Shown: positions 1 to 8,647, counted from the stretch's first letter. The stretch is 35,872 nucleotides of DNA from SKLM01 sp964450435 (GCA_964450435.1 CAYVCX010000027.1:1-35872), one strand, 5' to 3'. Notes: generated from the sequence alone by a model not told the origin. Program-made: numbers and translations.

Positions 1-7
1 AGCACGA

Positions 8-736
8 TCAGCTCCTCTCACTTTCTGGCGGCTTCAACGTCATTCGTCGGAATGCTTCTGCATACTCGTAGCCCGCTTGTTGGCCAATCTCGGCGTTCCT
101 TTGTCTGATCCGTGGCTCAGGATCCCAATCTCCTAACTGAGTAGCGTGTTGCCGCAGCGCCTCAACCTTCAGGTGGATGCTGTCACTGATGTCCACGTAG
201 TAGTCCGGATCTTCGCCGGTGGAAACGTAGACGTAGTTCACTTTGTGACCGCGCAGGCCTTCCTCGAACAAATCGGGGTACAGCAAGTCCATCTCCGCTG
301 CGGGGAAAACCGCCTCCACGGCCAGCCGAGCTGCAGCTCGATGATCGGGATGGTTGATGTAGGTATTGCCGGAGAAGTACCTTCGGGGATCCCCGCACAC
401 CACTGCCTGCGGTTTATGCGCCCTGAGCAGGCGCACCACGTGCTTCCGCAAGTCAAGGCTAGCCTCCAGAAGGCCATCCTGACATCCAAGGAAGATGCAG
501 GCCTGTGCTCCCGCGACAGCTGCCGCGGCCTCCTGTTCAGCACGTCGTATTTCGATCAGCTGCTCCCGCGTTACCCCTGTTGAGTGGCTGCCTGCGCTGC
601 CATCCGTGAGGATCAGGTAGAGGACTTCGCTGCCCCTCTGGGCCCATTTCGCAGCTGTGCCTGCAACCGAAAACTCGATGTCATCTGGGTGAGCGTAGAT
701 GAACATCGCGCGTTCAGGAATCCAGGTGTCGGTCAT
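8..736 (-). CDS. PIG-L (LmbE-like) family zinc deacetylase
   Basis: A 242-residue protein of the PIG-L/LmbE superfamily, zinc hydrolases that remove N-acetyl groups from sugar conjugates such as GlcNAc-inositol or bacillithiol precursors. The zinc site is visible: AHPDD at residues 15-19 (His16 and Asp19 as ligands, the preceding Asp as base) and an HPDH motif at 129-132 supplying the third histidine. Length is normal for the family. The ATG is preceded by AGGAG at 741-745 on the minus strand. The gene stands alone and is transcribed away from the large hydroxylase block, sharing its control region. The family is certain; the substrate is not, and a link to the neighbouring catabolic genes is only inferred from the shared intergenic region. 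Confidence 0.9.
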   Translation of the reverse strand: MTDTWIPERAMFIYAHPDDIEFSVAGTAAKWAQRGSEVLYLILTDGSAGSHSTGVTREQLIEIRRAEQEAAAAVAGAQACIFLGCQDGLLEASLDLRKHVVRLLRAHKPQAVVCGDPRRYFSGNTYINHPDHRAAARLAVEAVFPAAEMDLLYPDLFEEGLRGHKVNYVYVSTGEDPDYYVDISDSIHLKVEALRQHATQLGDWDPEPRIRQRNAEIGQQAGYEYAEAFRRMTLKPPESERS

Positions 737-798
737 CTTCTCCTGAGTTCTCCTTCACCGTAGTTGGCGGCTATGCGTGTAGGAAGGACCGGCTGCGC

Positions 799-807
799 AT
801 TATAACA
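799..807 (-). promoter_or_regulatory. Extended -10 promoter for PIG-L gene
   Basis: On the minus strand the sequence TGTTATAAT forms a perfect -10 hexamer (799-804) with an extended TG one base upstream. No convincing -35 hexamer is seen at 16-18 bp, which is common for extended -10 promoters. It sits about 60 bp upstream of the gene's ATG. Confidence 0.55.
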
Positions 808-864
808 CGCCGGTTGCGTTTGCATAGCCGAGCATATGGCGCACCTGAGCACTCCAGACCGTGA

Positions 865-939
865 GCCTGCCCCTGCATCCGCACGGTCACGGTCCAGCAT
901 CCGGGTTCCAAGTTGCCGTTCGTACCGCCAGGGGCAGGC
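865..939. repeat. 11-bp perfect inverted repeat in divergent region
   Basis: GCCTGCCCCTG at 865-875 is the exact reverse complement of CAGGGGCAGGC at 929-939, separated by 53 bp that contain a CACGGTCACGGTCC direct duplication and a TTCCAAGTTG half-site (906-915). It lies between the two divergent promoters. It could form a cruciform or RNA stem, or be two inverted binding sites; function unknown. Confidence 0.6.
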
Positions 940-1079
940 ACCGACCGCTTCACGGCATAATCAGTTCCTAATCCGAGGGATATCTGGGTGACGGCTCTCC
1001 GCGACTAGTCCTTTGGCCGTGCCGCGAGGCCAGGGAGCGACGCCGCTGCCTCGGTGTGGTGGCCACCAACCGGCGGGGT

Positions 1080-1108
1080 TTGACGCTGAAGTGTACGTTT
1101 GATATAAT
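1080..1108 (+). promoter_or_regulatory. Strong sigma-70 promoter for the 17-gene block
   Basis: TTGACG (-35, 1080-1085), a 17-bp spacer and TATAAT (-10, 1103-1108), with an extended TG at 1100-1101. Only one base of the two hexamers departs from consensus. The predicted start near 1115 gives an untranslated leader of about 105 nt before the first gene. No comparably strong promoter was noticed in the gaps of the following 23 kb. Confidence 0.8.
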
Positions 1109-1125
1109 GCCGCAGTAGAATCGGA

Positions 1126-1140
1126 TTCCAATCATTGGAA
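1126..1140. promoter_or_regulatory. Putative operator palindrome TTCCAAT-C-ATTGGAA
   Basis: A perfect 7+7 inverted repeat around one central base, about 10-25 nt downstream of the predicted transcription start. This size and position suit a repressor operator. IclR-family regulators often bind 15-bp palindromes of this kind, and an IclR gene lies inside the block, so it is the first candidate; that assignment is inference. Confidence 0.6.
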
Positions 1141-1180
1141 CATCCTCACTGAGGGCCCCGGGGTCACAGACTCGCGTGCA

Positions 1181-1199
1181 CGGGTCCAAGTTGGGCCCG
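1181..1199. promoter_or_regulatory. Second palindrome with CCAA-G-TTGG core
   Basis: A 19-bp palindrome, CGGGTCCAAGTTGGGCCCG, with a single T-G mismatch and a perfect CCAAGTTGG centre. Its centre is 57 bp from that of the 1126-1140 palindrome and it shares the CCAA/TTGG half-sites. It ends 20 nt before the first start codon, so it could act as a second operator or as an RNA hairpin near the ribosome site, where no strong Shine-Dalgarno sequence is seen. Confidence 0.5.
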
Positions 1200-1219
1200 G
1201 GAGCAGAGAACGGCGTGAC

Positions 1220-4000
1220 ATGGAGATTTCGTTCACTCTGAACGCGCAACCCGTTACCGTTGACGTTGATCCAGCACGACCGCTGTTGGATGTCCTACGG
1301 GTGGATCTAGGGCTGACGGGGACGAAGCAGGGCTGTGACCACCAGGGAGAGTGTGGAGCCTGCACAGTGCTTCTGGACGGACAGGTAGTGCGTTCCTGTC
1401 TGACGCCGGTGGGCAAGGTCGCGCGACGGCAGGTGGTGACGGTGGAGGGTCTGGCTGAGCCCGATGCTCTTCACCCTCTCCAGAGTGCGTTCATCGAATG
1501 CGGCGCAGTCCAGTGCGGCTATTGTACGCCGGGGATGCTCCTGACGGCAAAAGCGCTGATCGATCGGGAACCGCGTCCCACGGGGGAGCAGATTCGTGAG
1601 GCACTGGCGGGCAACCTCTGCCGTTGCACTGGCTACAAGCGCATCGTAGAGGCAGTCCAATTGGGCGCCGCACGCATGCGTGGTGAGGGTGGGCTTCCAG
1701 TCCCCCAGGAAGAGGCGGAAGACGCTCAGCGGCCCGTCATCGGCGGCGATCCCACCCGGACTGATTCAGCCCCTAAGGTAACCGGGCAAGCCAAGTTCGT
1801 GGAAGACATTAGCATGCCCGGGATGCTGCACGTCAAGGTTGTGCGCAGTCCGCACCATCACGCACGACTGGCGAAGCTGGATACGACGCAGGCTGGGGCC
1901 GTGGAGGGAGTGGTGCGGGTCATCACCGCTGCCGACATACCGGGCGAGAACGGCCTGGGTGATTACAGCCGCGACGAGCCGGTCCTGACGCCCCTGCGCG
2001 GGAGGGTCAAGATGAAAGGCGCTCCCGTGGCACTGGTTGTAGCTACGTCTCCTGAGTGCGCGCAAGCGGGGGTTGAGGTCGTAGAAGCCTCATACGAGGT
2101 TCTGCCCCATGCCTTTCACGTCGAAGAGGCGCTGGCCGACGACGCGATTGCCATCTACGAGGGGGGAAATGTGCTGACGTCGGAGGCGACGGCCCATGGC
2201 GACCTCGAGGCCGCGTTCGACGCATCGGACGTCATTCTCGAGACCACTTACCGCACAACATGGCAGGAGCACGCTGCGCTGGAGCGTGAGACGCTGCTCG
2301 GCTGCTTCGATGATGCGGGTCGCCTCACCGTCATTGGCGGGACGCACGAGCCGCATTGGCAGCAAGGCTACATTACCGCTGCCCTGGCACTCGACGTAGA
2401 GCAGGTTCGGGTGATCGTGCCACCCACTGGTGGCTCGTTTGGTGGGAAGCAGGATCCGTGGCCCTTTGTGGCGACAGCGTTAGCAACGTACTGTGTGCGC
2501 TGCCCGGTCCGCCTGACATACACGCGGAGTGAGTCTTTCGAGGCTTCGCCCAAACGTCATCCTTATCGAGTGCGTTATAAGATCGGGGCCACGAGCGACG
2601 GACGGTTGACCGGCATTCGGGTGCGGGTCGACGCGAACACGGGGGGCTACGACGCCCACGGTCAGTATATTGCCAACTACGCACTGACTGCGAGCGGGGG
2701 TCCATATCGCTACCGGGCGGTCGATGCCTACGCCCAGAGCGTGTACACCAACGGGCCCAAGGCCGGACAATTCCGCGGGTTCGGCTCGCCTCAGTCCGTC
2801 TTCGCGCTTGAATGCACCCTCGACGAGATGGCTCAACGACTGGGCCACGATGCCCTTGAGTTCCGACGGCGGAACGCGATAGATCAATCATCGATCTCCT
2901 TCCTCGGCTATCCGGTAGCGGAGTCGCTGGGTTATGAAGAGGTCCTGGACGCGATTGGACCGAGCTATCGGACCCTCTTGGAGGAGGCAGACGCATTCAA
3001 CGCCCGGTCGAACTCCAGCAAACTTCGTAAAGGTATTGGCTTCGCTGGGATGTGGTATCGGTTTGGGAAGTCGGGGTCGCTCCGCATTGAGGCGCACGCG
3101 GAACTGAGTGAAAAGGGACGCTTCGTCGTCTACTGCTCGGCTCCCGATTACGGGCAAGGCACCAATACTACGATGGCACAGCTGGCGGCGGAGACTCTGG
3201 GCGTGCCGCGAGAGCGAGTAGCGGTCGTGAACGCTGACACGGCAGACACACCCGATAGTGGTATACAGGGTGCCTCACGGGCCACGTACTTCGTTGGTGG
3301 TGCGGTGTGCGAGGCGGCGCGGGCTCTGAAGCAAGAGGTCCTAGCGGTCGGTGCCGAGATGCTAGATTGTCCCCCCGCCCGGCTCAATCTGGTCGGTCAC
3401 GGCGTTGCATGCGCGGGGGACAATGCCTGTGAGAATGGAGCACGGGCTGCTGTCTCGCTGGCCGAGATCGCTGGTGAATTCGACCGCATCGGCAAGTCTC
3501 GAAGAACGCTAGGCGTCTTCGACCTCTCGCCACTGTTCCCCGAGAAGACGAGGCCGGAGTATGTGCCTCTATTCGTCACCGGCGCTCAGGTGGCCGAGGT
3601 GATTGTGGACATCCAAACCGGGGAGGTTGAGGTGTCGCGGGTCGCAGCCGCGCACGACGTAGGGCGAGCCATCAATCCGGTCGATGCGAGGGGCCAGATT
3701 GAAGGTGCGGTGGTGATGGGCTTGGGCACAGCTCTGATGGAGGAGTATTTCCCCGGGGAAAGCACCGGCCTTGGCGACTACTACCTTCCCACGGCGATGT
3801 CAATGCCCCAGATTGAGGTGATGCTGGTTGAGGTGCCCAGCTTCCAGGGGCCGTATGGTGCCAAGGGTTTGGGCGAGGCGGCGATCCTCCCGTCCACCCC
3901 TGCTATCATCAACGGTGTCTCGCGCGCGATCGGGGCGCGAGTTCGATCACTGCCGGCGACGCCCGAGCGAGTGTTGAGACTTCTGAAGATGGACGATTGA
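1220..4000 (+). CDS. Molybdenum hydroxylase 1: [2Fe-2S]-Moco fusion subunit
   Basis: 926 residues of the xanthine dehydrogenase/aldehyde oxidase family, with the layout of Desulfovibrio aldehyde oxidoreductase: N-terminal plant-type [2Fe-2S] domain (Cys39, Cys45, Cys48, Cys60), a second helical [2Fe-2S] domain (CGYC near 100 and CRC near 138), then the molybdopterin domain from about residue 175. The Moco domain has GGSFGGKQ at 404-411, an FRGFGSPQ loop and the GAKGLGE motif whose Glu886 matches the catalytic base of the family. The first cluster is odd: C-x5-C instead of the usual C-x4-C. FAD is not in this chain; it is supplied by the gene starting 3 bp downstream. It presumably hydroxylates a heterocycle or aldehyde with water as oxygen source. 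Substrate cannot be told from sequence. Confidence 0.9.
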   Translation: MEISFTLNAQPVTVDVDPARPLLDVLRVDLGLTGTKQGCDHQGECGACTVLLDGQVVRSCLTPVGKVARRQVVTVEGLAEPDALHPLQSAFIECGAVQCGYCTPGMLLTAKALIDREPRPTGEQIREALAGNLCRCTGYKRIVEAVQLGAARMRGEGGLPVPQEEAEDAQRPVIGGDPTRTDSAPKVTGQAKFVEDISMPGMLHVKVVRSPHHHARLAKLDTTQAGAVEGVVRVITAADIPGENGLGDYSRDEPVLTPLRGRVKMKGAPVALVVATSPECAQAGVEVVEASYEVLPHAFHVEEALADDAIAIYEGGNVLTSEATAHGDLEAAFDASDVILETTYRTTWQEHAALERETLLGCFDDAGRLTVIGGTHEPHWQQGYITAALALDVEQVRVIVPPTGGSFGGKQDPWPFVATALATYCVRCPVRLTYTRSESFEASPKRHPYRVRYKIGATSDGRLTGIRVRVDANTGGYDAHGQYIANYALTASGGPYRYRAVDAYAQSVYTNGPKAGQFRGFGSPQSVFALECTLDEMAQRLGHDALEFRRRNAIDQSSISFLGYPVAESLGYEEVLDAIGPSYRTLLEEADAFNARSNSSKLRKGIGFAGMWYRFGKSGSLRIEAHAELSEKGRFVVYCSAPDYGQGTNTTMAQLAAETLGVPRERVAVVNADTADTPDSGIQGASRATYFVGGAVCEAARALKQEVLAVGAEMLDCPPARLNLVGHGVACAGDNACENGARAAVSLAEIAGEFDRIGKSRRTLGVFDLSPLFPEKTRPEYVPLFVTGAQVAEVIVDIQTGEVEVSRVAAAHDVGRAINPVDARGQIEGAVVMGLGTALMEEYFPGESTGLGDYYLPTAMSMPQIEVMLVEVPSFQGPYGAKGLGEAAILPSTPAIINGVSRAIGARVRSLPATPERVLRLLKMDD

Positions 4001-4003
4001 CGG

Positions 4004-4915
4004 ATGGTCCAGGACTACGTATGCCCTGGGTCAGTTCAAGAAGCTCTTGAATGCCTCAAGGCTCACGCTGGGCAGGCGCTGGTTATCGCCGGGGGAACGG
4101 ATGTGCTGCCCGATATCAGAACCGGGAAGGTGGCGCCGGAGTGTCTCGTGGATATTACCGACCTCCCGGGTCTGAACCGGATCGAGGTTGGTGAGAACTT
4201 CGTAACTATCGGGGCAACGGTGACGTTTGCCAGGATTCGCGAGCATCCGTTTCTCAAGGAGCGCGTCCCGGCGTTGGTAGAGGCGGCTGGGTCGGTGGGT
4301 TCTCCGGCAATTCAGAATGTCGCGACCTGGGCAGGCAATATTGTGCAGGCGATGCCGGCCGCCGATGGCGCGATTGTGGCCATTGCGCTCGACGCTCAAG
4401 CGCGAGTTGCGGGGGCGGATGGTACCAGATGGAACCCTGTCAGATCGCTCTTTGAAGGTCCGGGGGTATCGCGGGTTGACCCAACCCGACAGATCGTCAC
4501 GGCGATCCGCTTCCCGAATCCTGGCCCCGGCACGGGTACAGCGTGGCGGCGGCTCGGGCGCCGGGCTGCGCTGGTGCTGCCCATATTGAACTGCGCTGTG
4601 AGGGTGTGCCTCGAACCTGGATCTTCGCGGTGTCCTGGCCCGAGGGACGCTACCCGACGGATTGCAGAGGCCGCCATTGCGCTGGGACCCGTCGGCCCGA
4701 GGCCCAGACGTATGCTCAAGGCGGAGTCGTCCCTCCGGGGGCGCGTGCCCGCGGCAGAGGTGGTCGCGGAGGCCGCTCACCTGGCGACGAGCGAGGCGAC
4801 CCCCCGCAGCAGCCTGATGCGCGCGTCGCGGGAATACCGGCTGCAGATCATCCCCGTCCTGGTGACTGAGGCCCTAAACACGGCGCTCGAACGAGCCCGA
4901 TGGGCTGATGACTAG
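4004..4915 (+). CDS. Molybdenum hydroxylase 1: FAD-binding subunit
   Basis: 303-residue CoxM/XdhB-type flavoprotein subunit that passes electrons from the [2Fe-2S] clusters to the final acceptor. The N-terminal FAD loop AGGTDVLPDIR lies near residues 29-39. The second FAD motif, normally ATIGGN...SPAGD, reads ATWAGNIVQAMPAADG here, an unusual variant compared with the two other FAD subunits in this window. The C-terminal CO-dehydrogenase flavoprotein domain (AIALGPVGPRPRRM...) is present. It starts 3 bp after the fusion subunit, so the two are almost certainly partners. Confidence 0.9.
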   Translation: MVQDYVCPGSVQEALECLKAHAGQALVIAGGTDVLPDIRTGKVAPECLVDITDLPGLNRIEVGENFVTIGATVTFARIREHPFLKERVPALVEAAGSVGSPAIQNVATWAGNIVQAMPAADGAIVAIALDAQARVAGADGTRWNPVRSLFEGPGVSRVDPTRQIVTAIRFPNPGPGTGTAWRRLGRRAALVLPILNCAVRVCLEPGSSRCPGPRDATRRIAEAAIALGPVGPRPRRMLKAESSLRGRVPAAEVVAEAAHLATSEATPRSSLMRASREYRLQIIPVLVTEALNTALERARWADD

Positions 4916-5020
4916 AGTGGGAGGCTGATCGCTCGATCTGATCCAGAGGCCCCGAGCCCCGGCGCATCTGCCGCGAGCAGATCATGGAGAGGTCGGTAGG
5001 CTAACAGAGGAGACCCTATC

Positions 5021-6481
5021 ATGCCAGAGCACTTACAGGCTTTTCCCCGCATGAGCATGCTGAGTCAAGCCCAGTGTGAGATCATCCATCGGGCGTCCCT
5101 TGAGATTCTACGTCGCACTGGTGTGCGCGTCTACCACGAGGGGGCGCTGGCTCTGCTTCGGGACTCGGACGCGCTCGTGATTGAGGAGAGTGGCTCAACT
5201 GAGAGTTCGCGTGAGGGATTGGTGCGCTTTCCTCCTCGGTTGGTGGAATGGGCACTGGATCAGGCGCCGTCTCGAGTCGCGCTCTGCAAACGGGGGAGCG
5301 ACGAGGTCGGCGCTGCGCTGGAGGGGCGTCAAGTGAGCTTCGGCCCTGGCTCCGATTGCCTCAACTATCTGGATCCCCGCACGGGTGAGCGGCGTAGGTT
5401 CACGACACAGGATGTGATCGATTGCACGCGCCTGGTCGATGCCCTGCCCCAGCTCGATTTCTGTATGTCCATGGGGATCCCTGCTGACCTCGAGACGGAT
5501 AATCCGTACCGGTGGCAGTTTGCGACAATGTTGGAGCACACTTCAAAGCCGATCGTGTTTGTGTGCGACGACCATCACGACTGTGAGGCGATCACCGCTA
5601 TGGCGGCGGCCGCCGCTGGGGGCCCAGACGCACTGCGCATGAGCCCGACTTTGCTGCTCTACTCGGAGCCGTCTACCCCGCTCAAGCATTCCGAAACGGC
5701 CACGGCGAAGCTTCTGTATATGGCCGAGCAGTCGCTGCCCATCGTCCACTCGCCCGCGCCAATGATGGGCGGGACGGCCCCCGTCACTCTGGCCGGCGGT
5801 CTGGCACTGGGCAACGCGGAGGTGCTCTCCAGTCTGGTAGTGCATCAGTTGAAGCGGCCAGGGGCTCCCTTCGTCTATGGCAGCGGTCTACATCATCTCG
5901 ATATGAGGACAACGATCAGTGTGTACAGTGCGCCAGAGTTTCAGTTGGCCAGGGTGACGGTGGCCGAGATGGGGCGCTTCTACGGTCTCCCGACCTGGGG
6001 TTACGCAGGCCATTCGGACAGCTGTGTGATGGACGAACAAGCGGCGGCCGATGCCGCGTTCTCTGTGCTGGTGGCGTTGCTGGCTGGCAACAACCTGGTC
6101 CACGATGTGGGCTACCTGGAGGCAGGGCTGACAACTTCTCCGGAGATGATTGTCTTCACCGGTGAGATGATTGATATGATGCGCAGGTTTGTGGGCGGAG
6201 TCTCACTGGACGCTCAATCGCTGGCGCTGGATGTGATCGATCAGGTGGGGCCAGGAGGCGAGTTCCTGTCGACGGGCCACACGATGGAGCGCTTTCGCGA
6301 TCTGTGGAAGCCGACACTCTTCAACCGAGAGCGGGTCGAGGATTGGATGGAGTCGGGCGGAAAGCGGTTGGGTGAGCGCCTGCGGGAGCGAACAGTCTCT
6401 ATCCTGGACGAGCATGAGGCGGAACAGCTTCCTGAAGGGGTGCGGGATGACATCAAGCACATCCTCGTCGGCGACGTGTGA
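5021..6481 (+). CDS. MttB-superfamily (trimethylamine methyltransferase-like) protein, non-pyrrolysine
   Basis: 486 residues, the usual length for the MttB family, whose members move a methyl group from a quaternary or tertiary amine to a corrinoid protein. Family signatures include the GSDCLNYLDPRTG segment near 110, a GYAGHSDS stretch near 330, GNNLVHDVGYLEAGLT near 360 and the C-terminal THT-like GHTMERFRDLWKP region. The frame has no internal amber codon, so this is one of the pyrrolysine-free relatives, of which characterised examples demethylate glycine betaine, proline betaine or carnitine. AGGAG precedes the ATG. No corrinoid protein or reactivase is encoded in the window. Family confident; substrate unknown. 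A quaternary or N-methylated substrate of the neighbouring hydroxylases is a hypothesis. Confidence 0.88.
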   Translation: MPEHLQAFPRMSMLSQAQCEIIHRASLEILRRTGVRVYHEGALALLRDSDALVIEESGSTESSREGLVRFPPRLVEWALDQAPSRVALCKRGSDEVGAALEGRQVSFGPGSDCLNYLDPRTGERRRFTTQDVIDCTRLVDALPQLDFCMSMGIPADLETDNPYRWQFATMLEHTSKPIVFVCDDHHDCEAITAMAAAAAGGPDALRMSPTLLLYSEPSTPLKHSETATAKLLYMAEQSLPIVHSPAPMMGGTAPVTLAGGLALGNAEVLSSLVVHQLKRPGAPFVYGSGLHHLDMRTTISVYSAPEFQLARVTVAEMGRFYGLPTWGYAGHSDSCVMDEQAAADAAFSVLVALLAGNNLVHDVGYLEAGLTTSPEMIVFTGEMIDMMRRFVGGVSLDAQSLALDVIDQVGPGGEFLSTGHTMERFRDLWKPTLFNRERVEDWMESGGKRLGERLRERTVSILDEHEAEQLPEGVRDDIKHILVGDV

Positions 6482-6688
6482 GCGCGACCAGCGGAAGGAC
6501 TGTGGAGGCGCGGCTGAGAGCGGGAGAGGCTCCAAGTCTTCGGCAGGAGGTCAGCCGCGAGAGAGACGTGCCCCCATCTCGTTCGAGTGGGCTGGAGTGA
6601 TGTATGGGGAAACGAACCGCGCGCAGAAGCACCAGCAAGATCAGTGTCCACCGCAGGTGGGCTCTCAGGCTGGAGGTGGCAGGGGGCT

Positions 6689-7525
6689 ATGTCCGCTTCG
6701 ACATCGGTGAAGACGGTGGACCGTCTCGTGAGGATCATCGATAGCTTCTCATCTTCCGAACCAGCCTGGACGCTGACGGACCTGAGCGAACGTCTGGGCC
6801 TGCCGAAGAGCACATTGCACCGGTTCCTGGGGAGTTTGGAAGCTCACGGAATCTTGAGGCAGGACGCTGAGAGCAAGTATTGGCGCCTTGGCTACCGTCT
6901 CTGTCTGTGGGGGGCTCTCGCTGAGCAGAGTACACCTTGGCAGCAGATGGTGAAGCCGATCATGCATGATCTGGTCGCAGATACCGGGGAGACAGCGCTG
7001 CTGACGGTGTACGCTTCGGGGGAGGTGATCTGTCTGGCTAAGGTCGAGACGAATCATCCAGTCAGGCTGGCTCTGGATGAAGGGGCACGTCGTCCGCCGC
7101 ACGCGGGCGCCTCCTCTAAGGTTCTAATGGCCTATCTGCCGGAAGAGCGAGTTGATGCCATTATCCGGGAGCGGGGATTGCCCCGACTGTGTGTGAACAC
7201 GATCACGGACGTGAAACGGCTCAAGTCGGAGTTGGCCAAGATCCGACGGCAAGGATTCGCGAGCAGTTTTGAGGAGACGGACCGGGGGGCCTGGGGCGTC
7301 GCGACGCCGATCCGCGATCAGCAGGGGGCCGTAGTGGCGGCGGTCGGAGTGGCAGGTCCCGATTCGCGTTTTAGTGAGGAGCTTGCTGATGCGTTCGTGA
7401 CTCGGTGCAAAGAGGCTGCGGAAAGGATCTCCTCTTCGCTATTTGCCCGAGTGCTCCCAACGATTGAGGTGGCAACGACGGGGGCCCAGACGGAACCCGG
7501 TTATCAGGCTTCGCGTGCGAAGTGA
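6689..7525 (+). CDS. IclR-family transcriptional regulator
   Basis: 278 residues from the ATG at 6689, chosen because GGAGG lies at 6672-6676 and because the conserved winged helix-turn-helix (SVKTVDRLVRIIDSF onward, then LTDLSERLGLPKSTLHRFL) begins directly after it. A longer frame from 6587 would add 34 residues unlike the family. The C-terminal effector-binding domain follows from about residue 85, with the usual GARRPPHAGASSKVLMAYLP segment. It lies inside the catabolic block, about 200 bp after the MttB-like gene and 27 bp before an aminotransferase. IclR proteins usually control adjacent catabolic operons; the palindromes near 1133 and 1190 are candidate targets. Confidence 0.9.
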   Translation: MSASTSVKTVDRLVRIIDSFSSSEPAWTLTDLSERLGLPKSTLHRFLGSLEAHGILRQDAESKYWRLGYRLCLWGALAEQSTPWQQMVKPIMHDLVADTGETALLTVYASGEVICLAKVETNHPVRLALDEGARRPPHAGASSKVLMAYLPEERVDAIIRERGLPRLCVNTITDVKRLKSELAKIRRQGFASSFEETDRGAWGVATPIRDQQGAVVAAVGVAGPDSRFSEELADAFVTRCKEAAERISSSLFARVLPTIEVATTGAQTEPGYQASRAK

Positions 7526-7552
7526 AGACCCTATCAAGTGAGGATGGACAAA

Positions 7553-8647
7553 ATGACACGTACTGCGATCAAGCTGACGCGGGGTGTGCCCCCGGAAGCG
7601 AGCTTTCCCGTCGAGAAACTGCGGCAGTGTGCTGAATCAGTCCTGCTGAATCACGGCTACGAGGTTCTTCAATACGGGAAGTCCCGCGGCTACCCGCTAT
7701 TGCGCGAACTGATCGCTGAGGAGAAGGGGGTGGATGCCGGTCGCATCGTGGTGGCGCAAGGTTCGCTACAACTCCAGGACTTCTGCGCTCGGCTGTTTCT
7801 CGAGCCGGGGGACGTGGTGTACGTCGAGGAGCCGACGTACGATCGCACGTTGACCCTTCTGCGGCGTGCGAACGCCCAGGTCGTAGGCTTTTCCGTGCTG
7901 GGTGATGGGATCCATGTCGAGGGCGTGGAGAAACGGCTGACAGATGGGGAGCGCCCGAAGCTACTTTACGCCATTCCCGACTTCCAGAATCCAAGTGGCA
8001 CCGTTCTCACGGAGGAGAAGCGCGAGCGTATCATCGATCTATCGAGAGCCTATGGCTTCTGGATTATTGAAGATGCACCGTACCGGCGGTTGCGGTATCG
8101 CGGGGATGATCTGCCATCGCTCCTTGACTTGGCACCCGATCGGGTGCTGCAGATATCGTCTTACAGCAAGCTGATCAGTCCTGGACTTCGCGTCGGCTAC
8201 GCCGTGGCGCCGGACCCAGTGGCAAGTCGCGTGGCAGGGATGGCCGAGGACACGTACATCAACGCCAGCTATCTGAACCAGGCTATGGTGGCTGAGTTCA
8301 TCCAGCGAGATTGGCTAGAACCTCAGATCCACGCGCTAAAGGTGCTGTACGAGCCGCGACTTGACGCGACACTGCACGCGCTTGAAGAGCATATGGTCAA
8401 TCTGGGCACCTGGAGGAAGCCGGAGGGCGGTTTCTTCGTTGGTCTGACTCTGAACGGAGGGGTAGACACGGAGCTACTGCTGAATCAGGCGCGCGACGAG
8501 GGACTGCTCCTGACGGACGGTCGGAGCTTCTTCGTCGAGAGCGAAAACGGCGACGGTTTCGTTCGCCTGCCTTTCTGCGCCCTGACGCCTGAACAGATTG
8601 AGGAAGGCGTCGCTCGGCTGGCGGGGGTCGTCCGTGCCCTGACGTAG
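7553..8647 (+). CDS. PLP-dependent class I/II aminotransferase (2-aminoadipate/MocR-like)
   Basis: 364 residues from the ATG at 7553; GTGAGG at 7538-7543 gives good spacing, whereas the GTG at 7538 and ATG at 7544 lie within that ribosome site. Fold type I: QYGKSRGYPLLRE (substrate loop), YAIPDFQNPSGT, and the Schiff-base lysine Lys206 in SSYSKLISPGLRVGY. The sequence resembles LysN-type 2-aminoadipate transaminases and the catalytic half of MocR regulators, but has no DNA-binding N-terminus. Likely it converts an amino acid to a 2-oxoacid or back within the pathway encoded by this block. Substrate not predictable. Confidence 0.88.
   Translation: MTRTAIKLTRGVPPEASFPVEKLRQCAESVLLNHGYEVLQYGKSRGYPLLRELIAEEKGVDAGRIVVAQGSLQLQDFCARLFLEPGDVVYVEEPTYDRTLTLLRRANAQVVGFSVLGDGIHVEGVEKRLTDGERPKLLYAIPDFQNPSGTVLTEEKRERIIDLSRAYGFWIIEDAPYRRLRYRGDDLPSLLDLAPDRVLQISSYSKLISPGLRVGYAVAPDPVASRVAGMAEDTYINASYLNQAMVAEFIQRDWLEPQIHALKVLYEPRLDATLHALEEHMVNLGTWRKPEGGFFVGLTLNGGVDTELLLNQARDEGLLLTDGRSFFVESENGDGFVRLPFCALTPEQIEEGVARLAGVVRALT

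Larger units (their letters stand above)
737..1219. other. Divergent control region between PIG-L gene and 17-gene block
   Basis: 483 bp without a credible gene. It holds an extended -10 promoter for the minus-strand PIG-L gene, a near-consensus promoter for the plus-strand block, an 11-bp inverted repeat (865-875 and 929-939) and two palindromes with a CCAA-TTGG core downstream of the plus promoter. Short reading frames here have no recognisable family and lie across these sites. Confidence 0.7.

Noticed and set aside
4966..4982. ATCTGC-CGCGA-GCAGAT hairpin before the MttB-like gene as a terminator
   Set aside because: Only 6 bp and not followed by T residues; a role in the 105-bp gap cannot be supported.
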